A stretch of 64,000 nucleotides of DNA from Porphyromonadaceae bacterium COT-184 OH4590. GTDB lineage: Bacteria; Bacteroidota; Bacteroidia; Bacteroidales; Paludibacteraceae. A program made the position numbers and the translations under genes. Positions 28,604 through 36,808 of the stretch are shown in pieces. The notes beneath the pieces were generated by a model. That model was not told the origin of the DNA and did no database searches. It worked only from the letters and a program-made list of their open reading frames with translations. Within the stretch, counting starts at the first letter, position 1, and each line of letters opens with the position of its first letter. Location: contig JRAN01000052.1 in assembly GCA_000768855.1 (NCBI GenBank), positions 1 through 64,000 of the forward strand, written 5' to 3'.

Positions 28604-28760
28604 TAGGTTCTATACGGATTAAAAAGGGAATGCCGTGAAAATCGGCAACAGACCCGCTGCTGTAAGCTTCAAAAAAATTTTTCACTACTGCACCACTGAT
28701 TGAAAACAATCGGGAAGGAATAGAAAAATGAAGTAAGTCAGAAGACCTGCCTGATTGGTT
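28604..28760 (+). ncRNA. cobalamin riboswitch
   Basis: The conserved core of an adenosylcobalamin/aquocobalamin aptamer is plain: AAAAGGGAATGCCGTGAAA at about 28622-28640, then ATCGGCAACAGACCCGCTGC, TGTAAGC, and the B12 box AAGTCAGAAGACCTGCC at 28735-28751. It lies directly behind a good promoter and on the same strand as a BtuG-like gene, so it should repress B12 capture when cobalamin is plentiful. The aptamer ends about 380 bases before the first start codon, so the expression platform is probably within the following leader. Confidence 0.95.
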
Positions 28761-29140
28761 TAATATTAATTATCCCTCGAGGAGAAGGGTTTTTAATAAA
28801 AATAAAATAACATAAATATAACATTAACAACATTTATTAGAAATAAGTGATGTTGTGCAAACGGGTTTAATCAGCAAAATGAGCATTAATCATTGATTAT
28901 TGCACTGTAATAATTGTGTTAATCTATAATACACTCCAAAAGAGAATACTAAAACAAAAAACATTCATACAATAATGTCATAGTTTTTATAAATCAAAAA
29001 ATAAATTACCTCATTGTTCGTTTTCTGCCACTCATGTTCTATGAGGTAATTTATTTTAATATTTTTTAAACCCTCTTCGAATAAATTAAATTAAGAAAGA
29101 ATCATAAATAAAACATATAATTAACAAAAAAAATAATATC
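28761..29140 (+). promoter_or_regulatory. long leader between riboswitch and btuG, with strong hairpins
   Basis: No open reading frame of useful size. A perfect 17-bp inverted repeat (28998-29014 and 29041-29057, loop of 26 bases) is followed by TTTTTT at 29062-29068 and looks like an intrinsic terminator or anti-terminator stem. A weaker structure, CCCT/AGGG followed by TTTTT, lies at 28774-28793 just after the aptamer. The interval at 28860-28960 is AT-rich, with a short palindrome (AATCATTGATT). Either hairpin could be the riboswitch expression platform. The large one could alternatively end a short leader RNA. Confidence 0.55.
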
Positions 29141-30262
29141 ATGAGAATTAACATTTTATCTAAGCTTACATCTAAAATTTGTTTGATTGTTTGTCTCTGT
29201 GTCATAACTTTTTCTTCTTGCCGACAAGAAGGTCCCAGACGAGACCCCAAAATTATTACCAATAGTGTAGGTTTTTATCTGTTGAATCAAGGCAATATGG
29301 GCAGCAACAAGGCTTCTATCGACTTTTACGACTATGCTACGGATAGTTACAGGCTTAACATATTTGAGGCGGTAAACCCTAATGTAGGTTTTAAATTAGG
29401 AGATGTAGGCAACGACTTACAGATATACGGAAACAAAATGTATGCAGTCATAAACCTCTCTAATATGGTAGAGGTAATGGACAAAAAAACGGCAAAACAC
29501 ATAGACACAATTGCTATACCTAATTGCCGATATATTGTTTTTAAGGGAGATAAGGCTTATGTATCATCTTATGCCGGACCTGTAGGTGCAAAAAAACAAC
29601 TTGGTTTCGTTGCCGAAATAGATACTGCCTCTCTAAAAGTGCTCAGACGAGTAACGGTTGGATACCAACCCGACCAATTGCAAGTGGTAAACGACAAATT
29701 ATATGTGGCTAATTCCGGAGGTTATGACGCTCCTGATTATGATAGAACCGTTTCGGTAATAGACTTACATACATTCACAGAGATAAAAAAGATTGATGTC
29801 GGTATTAATCTTTACAGGGTTCAAAAAGATAAAGAGGGCAACCTGTATATATCTTCACGCGGTAATTACGTCGATATTCCATCTAATATATACAAATTGA
29901 ATACAACTACAGAAAAAGTAGAGTCGTTGGGAATCGAAACAGATTCTTTTATACTTATAGGAGATTCTCTATTCTCTATATCCACTAACTACACGACCAA
30001 TCAAAACAAATATATACTATATGACCTAAAAAACAGAAAAGTCATAAAAGAACAGTTTATATCAGATGACATAACAAAAGATATAAGAGTACCATACTAT
30101 ATAGACTACAACGCCCAACGAGGCGAAATCTATATCTATGATGCAGAGACATTTATAGTACCCGGCGAACTCTTCTGCTTTACAAAAGATGGTGTTTACA
30201 AGTGGAGAAAAACTACCGGCGATATACCAGCTGCAATCGCTTTTCTAAACGAAACTAAGTGA
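29141..30262 (+). CDS. btuG: BtuG-like cobalamin-binding surface lipoprotein (beta-propeller)
   Basis: A 373-residue lipoprotein with a signal sequence ending in TFSSC (cysteine 27). The mature part is a YncE/DUF5074-like seven-bladed propeller, with blade repeats such as NKMYAVINLSNMVEVMDK, DKAYVSSYAG, DKLYVANSGG and GNLYISSRGNY. In Bacteroides, BtuG proteins of this family bind vitamin B12 on the cell surface with very high affinity and hand it to the TonB receptor BtuB. The cobalamin riboswitch upstream strongly supports this role. No BtuB gene is in the window. A T9SS-sorted partner follows after 41 bases. Confidence 0.85.
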   Translation: MRINILSKLTSKICLIVCLCVITFSSCRQEGPRRDPKIITNSVGFYLLNQGNMGSNKASIDFYDYATDSYRLNIFEAVNPNVGFKLGDVGNDLQIYGNKMYAVINLSNMVEVMDKKTAKHIDTIAIPNCRYIVFKGDKAYVSSYAGPVGAKKQLGFVAEIDTASLKVLRRVTVGYQPDQLQVVNDKLYVANSGGYDAPDYDRTVSVIDLHTFTEIKKIDVGINLYRVQKDKEGNLYISSRGNYVDIPSNIYKLNTTTEKVESLGIETDSFILIGDSLFSISTNYTTNQNKYILYDLKNRKVIKEQFISDDITKDIRVPYYIDYNAQRGEIYIYDAETFIVPGELFCFTKDGVYKWRKTTGDIPAAIAFLNETK

Positions 30263-30303
30263 TATAACTCAATTATAATTTATTGACATAAAAATTTTAA
30301 GCA

Positions 30304-31428
30304 ATGAAAAAACTATTATTCTTGACATTGTTTGCGGTATGCGGTATAGTTTCTGCTTTACCTCAAAAATCAGACAAAATCAGTCGTGTGCTGGAGTATC
30401 GTCCCGCTCCCGGGCAGCATATAAACCGTATGTTTCCTCCACCCGAATTGAGCGACACTTATGAAAATGCACTCAAATTTGCCAACGACTGTTTGGTAGG
30501 CAACAAATCGATGCTGGGGCTGGGAAGTTTCGGCGGTTATGTGATAGTAGGTTTTGACCACTCTATTATAAATATAAAAAACGAATATGATTTTAAAGGT
30601 TTGGGAAATGCTTTTCCGGGTAGTTCCGAACCGGGAATAGTAATGGTATGCCAAGATTTGAATAAAAACGGGCAACCCGACGAGAACGAACCATGGTATG
30701 AACTTGCCGGCAGCGAGTATAGCAATCCGCAGACTATAAAAAATTATGAAATAACATATTTTCGTCCCAATCCGGATAAACAAAGGAAGAATATAAGTTG
30801 GAAGGATAATCAGGGACAGGAAGGAGAGATAAGTCATATTAGTTTTGCCACACAAGAGACTATGTATCCTCTTTGGGTCAAAGAAGATCAGATTACTTTT
30901 AAGGGAACCAAACTTCGCAATACTGCTCACGATACAAGCGGAAAAGGAACATATTGGGTATTAGACGCTTTCGATTGGGGGTATATAGACAACAACTCCA
31001 ATGCAGATGAAATAACAAAAAATGGCTTTAAGATCGAATGGGCAGTAGATGCCGAAGGAAACCCGGTAGAACTGGATTATATCGACTTTATCAAAGTATA
31101 TACAGGACAGCTACAAGAAGCCGGTTGGTTGGGAGAGACATCCACTGAAATATTCGGTATCATAGACTTACACCCAGATGCAATTATTTCTAATATAGAC
31201 AACACAGTAATTGATAATACAAACTTACTTATTACTCAAAACCAGATAACGATTCTGGATAATAGCGACGAGCAATATCAAAGCAATATATACAGCATCA
31301 CAGGAAACCTTGTGATATCCAATGTGAACACAAAACATATTGATATATCGGGGCTTCCGTCAGGAGTATACCTTATACGCATAAAGACTCCGAACAACTT
31401 ATTTACACAAAAATTTATAAAACGATAA
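30304..31428 (+). CDS. B12-locus surface protein with T9SS sorting domain
   Basis: A 374-residue exported protein (signal peptide MKKLLFLTLFAVCGIVSALP). The body has conserved stretches LGSFGGYVIVGFDHSI, FPGSSEPGIVMVCQDLNKNG and EPWYELAGSEY, as in Bacteroidetes surface proteins often encoded beside corrinoid-uptake genes. The last 70 residues form a T9SS type A sorting domain (IYSITGNLVISN, then LPSGVYLIRI and FTQKFIKR). It shares the riboswitch-controlled transcript with the BtuG-like gene. It is probably an accessory corrinoid-capture protein delivered by T9SS rather than by lipidation. The cargo is inferred from context, not shown. Confidence 0.75.
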   Translation: MKKLLFLTLFAVCGIVSALPQKSDKISRVLEYRPAPGQHINRMFPPPELSDTYENALKFANDCLVGNKSMLGLGSFGGYVIVGFDHSIINIKNEYDFKGLGNAFPGSSEPGIVMVCQDLNKNGQPDENEPWYELAGSEYSNPQTIKNYEITYFRPNPDKQRKNISWKDNQGQEGEISHISFATQETMYPLWVKEDQITFKGTKLRNTAHDTSGKGTYWVLDAFDWGYIDNNSNADEITKNGFKIEWAVDAEGNPVELDYIDFIKVYTGQLQEAGWLGETSTEIFGIIDLHPDAIISNIDNTVIDNTNLLITQNQITILDNSDEQYQSNIYSITGNLVISNVNTKHIDISGLPSGVYLIRIKTPNNLFTQKFIKR

Positions 31429-31512
31429 TTGTGAGTAAATTTTGTTAAAAAATTTATGTATTAATAAAAAATGTATTTGGATCGGATATAACGTATTGAG
31501 ATAAAACAGATT

Positions 31513-31559
31513 AAAAATTAGGCTTATTGCTCAAATAATTAGCAACAAGCCTAATTTTT
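31513..31559 (+). terminator. terminator of the B12 locus
   Basis: AAAAATTAGGCTT (31513-31525) pairs with AAGCCTAATTTTT (31547-31559), and an inner stem TTGCT/AGCAA extends it. The whole region 31429-31876 holds only this hairpin and the promoter of the next gene. Confidence 0.8.
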
Positions 31560-31783
31560 AATTATACAACAAACCGAATTGTAAACTTTTATTGTGGGAG
31601 TAAAATAGTGCTAATTACAGAATAATTGCTATACGGTAAAAGTTTTAGATTACTATATAATATTTTTACATAAAACCACTAAAGTGACTCACAGGTAGAT
31701 ATTTTTAGACGAATTTTGGTACTATTTTATAAGCTGTGTGTAAATTAATTTCGAGTAATACTTTTTCTATCAAAAATTTTTAT

Positions 31784-31791
31784 TAATTTTG
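31784..31791 (+). promoter_or_regulatory. -7 box for the CoA-transferase gene
   Basis: TAATTTTG, 86 bases before the start codon. It shows that transcription begins downstream of any possible alpha-subunit position. Confidence 0.5.
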
Positions 31792-31876
31792 CTTTTATTG
31801 GATAAATCCAGTAGCTCAATTAATAAAATCATCATAAACAGTTGATTTATTTTTAATAAAAAAACAATCCTTAGTA

Positions 31877-32533
31877 ATGGACAAAAACAAAATAAGAGAA
31901 ATTATTGCCAAGCGATGTGCTTTGGAATTGAATGACGGAGACGTGGTTAATCTTGGGATAGGTTTGCCCACAATGATACCCAACTACCTTCCGAAAGGAG
32001 TGAGCGTGATACTACAATCGGAGAATGGACTGCTCGGGCTGGGACCAACCCCTCCGGCAGGCGAAGAAAACGAATACCTCACTAATGCAGGGGGCGGTTA
32101 TATCTCGGTTGTTGCAGGTGGCTCTATTTTCGACACATCTACCTCATTTGGCATTATCAGAGGAGGACACGTAGATGTTACCATTTTGGGAGCATTACAG
32201 GTAGATCAATACGGCAACCTCGCCAACTGGGCTATACCGGGAGGCAAAACACCGGGTATGGGTGGCGCTATGGATTTGCTCGTCGGGGCAAAATGTGTAA
32301 TACTTGCAATGGAACATACTGCAAAAGGCAACCCTAAAATAATGAAACAGTGCACATTGCCTCTAACAGCGTCACACGAAGTTGATATGATTGTTACCGA
32401 ATTAGGAGTAATGCATATAACTCCCGAAGGTATAGTACTTACCGAGATTAATCCCGAATTCACTCCGGAAGAAGTACAAAAGCAGACAGAGGCTACGCTG
32501 ATAATTTCAAAAGACTTGAAACCAATGTTCTAA
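31877..32533 (+). CDS. 3-oxoacid/acetoacetate CoA-transferase, beta subunit
   Basis: The beta subunit of a heterodimeric family I CoA-transferase (SCOT/AtoA type), moving CoA between carboxylic acids. The 218 residues contain the catalytic glutamate E49 in SENGLLGLG, the glycine-rich NLGIGLPTMIP, and GALQVDQYGNLANW plus GGAMDLL, all typical of the beta chain. The alpha subunit normally precedes beta in one operon, but here 448 bases of non-coding DNA with a terminator and promoter lie upstream, and the next gene is a MaoC hydratase. It may pair with an alpha chain encoded elsewhere. Confidence 0.92.
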   Translation: MDKNKIREIIAKRCALELNDGDVVNLGIGLPTMIPNYLPKGVSVILQSENGLLGLGPTPPAGEENEYLTNAGGGYISVVAGGSIFDTSTSFGIIRGGHVDVTILGALQVDQYGNLANWAIPGGKTPGMGGAMDLLVGAKCVILAMEHTAKGNPKIMKQCTLPLTASHEVDMIVTELGVMHITPEGIVLTEINPEFTPEEVQKQTEATLIISKDLKPMF

Positions 32534-32554
32534 CCCAATACTATAAATGTTATT

Positions 32555-32956
32555 ATGCTAAAAATAGGCGATAAATATACTTACACGTTTTCGTACACAC
32601 AAAAAGATGTCGAACTGTTTGCCCAGCTAACAGGTGACGACAATCCTATACATTTAGATGAAAATTTTGCCCGAAACACACCTTTTGGTCGCCCCATAAT
32701 GCACGGTTTTCTCTCGGCTGCGGTATTTTCCAAAGTATTCGGCACTCTATTTCCCGGACAAGGCACTATATATATGTCGCAAGAGATGAAGTTTCGTGCT
32801 CCTATGTTTGTCGATACTCAATATACGGCACTATTCGAGGTAGTTAGCCATAATGCGGATAAACACTCCGGCACAATATCGTGTCGTATAGTAGATACCG
32901 AAGACAAAGATTGTATAACAGGAGAAGCTACTCTAAAACATTTTAAACAATTTTAG
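32555..32956 (+). CDS. MaoC-like (R)-specific enoyl-CoA hydratase
   Basis: A single hot-dog domain protein of 133 residues. The hydratase 2 motif is visible with catalytic D28 and H33 in GDDNPIHLDENFA, then FGRPIMHGFLSA. It resembles PhaJ-type short-chain hydratases, which reversibly hydrate trans-2-enoyl-CoA to (R)-3-hydroxyacyl-CoA. It lies 21 bases after the CoA-transferase beta gene, so the two are probably co-transcribed and act on related short-chain acyl-CoAs. The exact pathway is not identifiable from the window. Confidence 0.88.
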   Translation: MLKIGDKYTYTFSYTQKDVELFAQLTGDDNPIHLDENFARNTPFGRPIMHGFLSAAVFSKVFGTLFPGQGTIYMSQEMKFRAPMFVDTQYTALFEVVSHNADKHSGTISCRIVDTEDKDCITGEATLKHFKQF

Positions 32957-33090
32957 AGGCAAGCACTTACTAACGATAAAAAATCTGAAGTTAATTGGAA
33001 ATGCAGTTGTTTTGTTTTTAGGGAAAAATATAAATGTTATGGTTTGTCGCTATATACGAATAGCTGTTTTTACAAAATACTGATATATAC

Positions 33091-33098
33091 TATATTTG
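33091..33098 (+). promoter_or_regulatory. -7 box for the glycosyltransferase gene
   Basis: TATATTTG, 78 bases before the start codon at 33176. Confidence 0.5.
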
Positions 33099-33175
33099 CA
33101 AAAACGAAATTCATATTTATACCACAAACAGCAACTCATAATAAAAAAATCAACACATATTATTTATAGACCCCA

Positions 33176-35116
33176 ATGGCTAAAATTCTTCATATTTCAA
33201 AATACTATTACCCTTACTATGGCGGAATAGAAGATGCGGCACAAACTATTGTCAAAGAGCTGAAACCAACTCATACTCAGAAGGTAATATGTTTTAACGA
33301 CAAAAATCGAACTCAGACAGATATTATTGACGAAATTGAGATTACAAGAGTTGCCACAATAGGCACATTTTTTTCTCAACCGATACCAATCGGATATACC
33401 TCTATTCTAAGACAATTGATAAAAGAGTTTGAGCCTGATTACATACATTTGCACCTGCCAAACCCAATGGTAACGCTTGCTTTGTTGCAGATTGACCTTG
33501 GTAAAGCCAAATTATACGTTCATTGGCACGCAGATATTTCGGGGCAGAAGTTGTTATACTCCTTTTATAAATCTTACGAGAAGAAAATACTCATAAGAGC
33601 CGATAAAATAATTGCTACATCACAAATATACTTAGAACACTCCAAAGTGATTAAATACTTTCTTTATAAATCGGTAATTATTCCAAACACGATAGACGAC
33701 GAAAAGTTTGAATACAAAGAGGGAGACAACGAAAAAATTGCCACAATAAAAGAGAAGTTCGGCAACAAGAAAATACTCTTTTTTGTAGGACGACATGTAC
33801 CATACAAAGGCATAGAGTATATCATAGAGTGTGACAGATTGATAAAAGACGATTGCGTGTTCGTTATAGCAGGCAAGGGACCACTTACATCAAAACTAAA
33901 AGCCAAAGCCGGTAAAAACAAAAGGATACACTTTGTAGGAAAACTTTCGGATGATGAGCTAAAACTCTACTTACAAGCCTCATACCTATTCCTTTTTCCC
34001 TCTATCAATAGGAGCGAAGCCTTTGGTATAGCCTTAGCCGAAGCCTTGTACTGCGGTTTGCCTGCTGTGAGTTTCTATATCAAGGGAAGTGGAGTAAATT
34101 GGGTGAATAAGCACGATTATTCGGGATTGGTAGTAGATAATAGAAATATCAAAGCCTTTGCTGAATCTATCCAAAAAATGCTCAACGACAACAGCTTACA
34201 GAAGAGTATGAGCATAAATGCAAAAGAGTGGATTAGACAAAACTTTCTTACAGACAAAGCTTTTGTAACCCTTCACGAAATATACAGAGAAAAAAAATTT
34301 AGCGAGACAAATAGAGTCAATACCTCTATTGTATTGTACAACAATGAGTTCAAAAAAGTTAAAACACTTGTACAAACCTTACGAAAAAACCCCAGAGTAG
34401 AGCGAATTTTCCTTATAGACAACTCAAAAAACATTAACAAAAAATACAAAGAACTTGACGCTATATACATATTCAACAACAAGAATTTAGGCTATAGTAG
34501 AGGACACAATATAGCATTAAGGCAGACGCTATGCGACAAAAACGCCGAAAGTCACATAGTTATGAATGCCGACATATTGTTTGACCCATCGGTAATAGAC
34601 AATATAACCGACTATATGCACGAGCACAAAGATGTAGGTGCTTTGATGCCTAAGGTCTATTACCCAAACAACAAGATACAGTACCTTTGTCGTCTTTTGC
34701 CTACACCTATCGACCTTTTCGGCAGACGATTTTTGCCCAAACAATTTATGAAAAAACGAGTGGAACGATTAGAAATGCGTCATACCGACTACAACAAAAT
34801 AATTGAAGTTCCACATATTTCGGGTTGCTTTATGTGTATAAGGTCTGAAATACTCGAAAAATCGGGACTATTCGATGAGCGTTATTTTCTATATTTAGAA
34901 GATGTAGATCTTACTCGCCGTATATCAAAATACTCAAAAACAATATTTTACCCACAAACACATATAATACACGAACACAAAAGAGGATCATATAACAGTT
35001 TTCGACTTCTTTTGAGGCACATATCGAGTGCTTTTAAATATTTCAACAAATGGGGTGTATTTTCCGACAAAGAGCGTGATGTTATAAACGAAAAAACAAT
35101 AAAATCGACACTATAA
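33176..35116 (+). CDS. bifunctional glycosyltransferase, GT4 fused to GT2
   Basis: A 646-residue fusion. Residues 1-370 are a GT-B fold GT4 enzyme (HISKYYYPYYGGIEDAAQTI at the start, VGRHVPYKGIEYII, and the EX7E region RSEAFGIALAEALYCGLPAV). Residues 378-640 are a GT-A fold GT2 enzyme of the rhamnosyltransferase-like kind (IFNNKNLGYSRGHNIALR, NADILFDP, GCFMCIRSEILEKSG, DERYFLYLEDVDLTRR). Two successive sugar additions by one chain are likely, in O-antigen, capsule or A-LPS synthesis. The donor sugars are unknown. No other surface-polysaccharide gene adjoins it. marC follows after 22 bases. Confidence 0.9.
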   Translation: MAKILHISKYYYPYYGGIEDAAQTIVKELKPTHTQKVICFNDKNRTQTDIIDEIEITRVATIGTFFSQPIPIGYTSILRQLIKEFEPDYIHLHLPNPMVTLALLQIDLGKAKLYVHWHADISGQKLLYSFYKSYEKKILIRADKIIATSQIYLEHSKVIKYFLYKSVIIPNTIDDEKFEYKEGDNEKIATIKEKFGNKKILFFVGRHVPYKGIEYIIECDRLIKDDCVFVIAGKGPLTSKLKAKAGKNKRIHFVGKLSDDELKLYLQASYLFLFPSINRSEAFGIALAEALYCGLPAVSFYIKGSGVNWVNKHDYSGLVVDNRNIKAFAESIQKMLNDNSLQKSMSINAKEWIRQNFLTDKAFVTLHEIYREKKFSETNRVNTSIVLYNNEFKKVKTLVQTLRKNPRVERIFLIDNSKNINKKYKELDAIYIFNNKNLGYSRGHNIALRQTLCDKNAESHIVMNADILFDPSVIDNITDYMHEHKDVGALMPKVYYPNNKIQYLCRLLPTPIDLFGRRFLPKQFMKKRVERLEMRHTDYNKIIEVPHISGCFMCIRSEILEKSGLFDERYFLYLEDVDLTRRISKYSKTIFYPQTHIIHEHKRGSYNSFRLLLRHISSAFKYFNKWGVFSDKERDVINEKTIKSTL

Positions 35117-35138
35117 AACTTAAACAAAATTCATAAAA

Positions 35139-35717
35139 ATGGAACTATTAAATTTCGTACAGATTTCGAGTGCATTTATTATACTTTTTGCAATTATTGA
35201 TATAACCGGCTCTATACCTTTGATATTAAATTTAAAATCGAAAGGAGTAGAAATAAATCCTGTAAAGACAAGTTGTGTCGCTTTAGCAATAATGATTATG
35301 TTTTTGTTTCTTGGTGAACGGATACTGTTGCTTTTTCACGTTGACATACAGTCTTTTGCTGTCGCCGGTTCGTTCGTTTTGTTTATTATGTCGCTCGAAA
35401 TGATACTCGACGTAGAGATATTCAGAAACAACGGCCCCAAAAATGTCGGCGCTATTATACCTATAGCCTTTCCTCTGGTAGCAGGCCCGGGTAGTTTTAC
35501 AGCTATGATATCACTACGAGCCGAATTCGATATGATAAATATTTTGATAGCTCTTATAGCCAATCTTTTATTTGTATTTCTGGTATTGAAACTTACTGGT
35601 AAGATAGAAAAATTATTAGGTAAGGGAGGTATTTACATTTTACGTAAGTTCTTTGGTATAATTCTATTAGCTATTGCAGTAAAACTATTTACCTCAAACC
35701 TACAACATCTTATTTAG
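35139..35717 (+). CDS. MarC family integral membrane protein
   Basis: A 192-residue inner-membrane protein with six predicted segments, starting FVQISSAFIILFAIIDITGSIP, with IIPIAFPLVAGPGSFTAMI in the centre, both typical of MarC/UPF0056. The function of the family is unresolved; the old link to multiple antibiotic resistance was withdrawn. It lies close behind the glycosyltransferase gene and may be co-transcribed with it. Confidence 0.9.
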   Translation: MELLNFVQISSAFIILFAIIDITGSIPLILNLKSKGVEINPVKTSCVALAIMIMFLFLGERILLLFHVDIQSFAVAGSFVLFIMSLEMILDVEIFRNNGPKNVGAIIPIAFPLVAGPGSFTAMISLRAEFDMINILIALIANLLFVFLVLKLTGKIEKLLGKGGIYILRKFFGIILLAIAVKLFTSNLQHLI

Positions 35718-35725
35718 AAAAACAA

Positions 35726-35756
35726 TTTTGTTGTAATAAAAAAATCACTAACTTTG
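35726..35756 (+). promoter_or_regulatory. promoter of the small barrel-protein gene
   Basis: TTTTG at 35726-35730 and TAACTTTG at 35749-35756, 18 bases apart and 44 bases before the ATG. Confidence 0.65.
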
Positions 35757-35800
35757 CTTTTAGTTTTAACAAAAAAATTAATAATAAAAAACAACATTTT

Positions 35801-36271
35801 ATGAAGAAAATAATTTTAGTTTGTCTATTCATAGCAGGTTTTGCCACAACAATATCGGCTCAACCAAGAGCTATCGGAGGAAGATGGGGATGGGATTTAG
35901 AAGCCTCTTATCAACATGGTGTAAGTAATTCTACATACTTTCAAATAGATGCAGGTCTTATAAGATACGGTTGGGGAACACAAGCAGTAGGTACATACAA
36001 CTGGATTTTTGCCACTCCCGAATGGGGTGATTATGGCAAATGGGAATGGTTTGCAGGTGTTGGTGCCGGAGCCGGTTATTCTTGGTATAAGTATAACAAT
36101 TACTTTTTTTTAGGAGTAGCAGGCAATATAGGGCTATCGTTTACATTTCCTTTCAATTTGCAACTATCAGTAGATTACCGACCTGTTTTAGGTCCAGCTT
36201 TTGGTAATTCGGTAGGTTTTTATACAGATGGATTTTTATCCAGCGGATTTAGTGTGAGATATGCTTTCTAA
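35801..36271 (+). CDS. small outer-membrane beta-barrel-like protein, unknown function
   Basis: A 156-residue exported protein with a signal peptide ending at ISAQ. The mature part is rich in aromatic residues and glycine in an alternating pattern (GWDLEASYQHGVS, FAGVGAGAGYSWYKY, LQLSVDYRPVLG) and ends in FSVRYAF, with a terminal phenylalanine as in outer-membrane barrels. The size fits an eight-stranded OmpA/OmpX-like barrel. It is monocistronic behind a good promoter and ends at a shared convergent terminator. Confidence 0.75.
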   Translation: MKKIILVCLFIAGFATTISAQPRAIGGRWGWDLEASYQHGVSNSTYFQIDAGLIRYGWGTQAVGTYNWIFATPEWGDYGKWEWFAGVGAGAGYSWYKYNNYFFLGVAGNIGLSFTFPFNLQLSVDYRPVLGPAFGNSVGFYTDGFLSSGFSVRYAF

Positions 36272-36290
36272 AAGAAAACATCAACTATAA

Positions 36291-36329
36291 AAAAACAGGG
36301 TTATCAGACAATTTGATAACCCTGTTTTT
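36291..36329. terminator. bidirectional terminator between the barrel gene and the ferredoxin gene
   Basis: AAAAACAGGGTTATCA (36291-36306), a 7-base loop, then TGATAACCCTGTTTTT (36314-36329): a perfect 16-bp stem with an A-run and a T-run, serving both convergent genes. Confidence 0.85.
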
Positions 36330-36343
36330 AATACCAATGATAA

Positions 36344-36511
36344 TTATCCTGCATGAATTGCCTCAGAAGGACAAACAGCAGCACAAGAACCGCAAGAGGT
36401 ACAAGCATTTGGATCTATCACATAGATGTCTCCTTCAGAAATAGCTTCAACCGGACACTCGCTAATACAAGTACCACAAGCAACGCAATCGTCTGTTATA
36501 ATGTAAGCCAT
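36344..36511 (-). CDS. 2[4Fe-4S] ferredoxin, 55 residues
   Basis: A bacterial-type ferredoxin carrying electrons at low potential in the cytosol. The minus strand from ATG at 36511 to TAA at 36344 encodes two cluster motifs: CVACGTCISECP (residues 9-20) and CTSCGSCAAVCP (37-48). Each has the CxxCxxCxxxCP pattern, and the N-terminus is MAYIITDD. The gene is shorter than usual gene-finder cut-offs but unmistakable. It is the natural electron acceptor for the 2-oxoacid:ferredoxin oxidoreductase encoded 4 kb away. It is monocistronic, with its own promoter and terminator. Confidence 0.97.
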   Translation of the reverse strand: MAYIITDDCVACGTCISECPVEAISEGDIYVIDPNACTSCGSCAAVCPSEAIHAG

Positions 36512-36551
36512 TTTTTAAATTATTTTTTTTAGTTAGTAATTATTTTGCATT

Positions 36552-36582
36552 GCAAAGTTATATAAAATTCCAACATCAACAA
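36552..36582 (-). promoter_or_regulatory. ferredoxin promoter
   Basis: The minus strand reads TTTG (36579-36582) and TAACTTTG (36552-36559) with exactly 19 bases between them, about 40 bases upstream of the ferredoxin ATG. Confidence 0.7.
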
Positions 36583-36741
36583 ACAAAAAAAATGAATTAT
36601 GTGCCAATTATTGCTAAAAAAGTCAGTAACTCAATGTAAACCACCAATTTTCTCCAACAAAGAACACTATCGACATAAAACTTCTATCTAAGATAGAGCA
36701 AACTAACTTGTTTTCCCGTACAACATTTAAAATATTTTTTA

Positions 36742-36749
36742 TAAATTTG
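36742..36749 (+). promoter_or_regulatory. -7 box for the repeat-containing T9SS gene
   Basis: TAAATTTG, 60 bases before the ATG at 36809. Confidence 0.5.
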
Positions 36750-36808
36750 CACGATAAACATAATTATCAACGAATTGGAGAAATCCTTTAAAAACATCAA
36801 ATTTTAGA

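Noticed and set aside
28860-28960. Small peptide gene in the B12 leader
   Set aside because: The few ATG codons are followed by stops within about seven codons.
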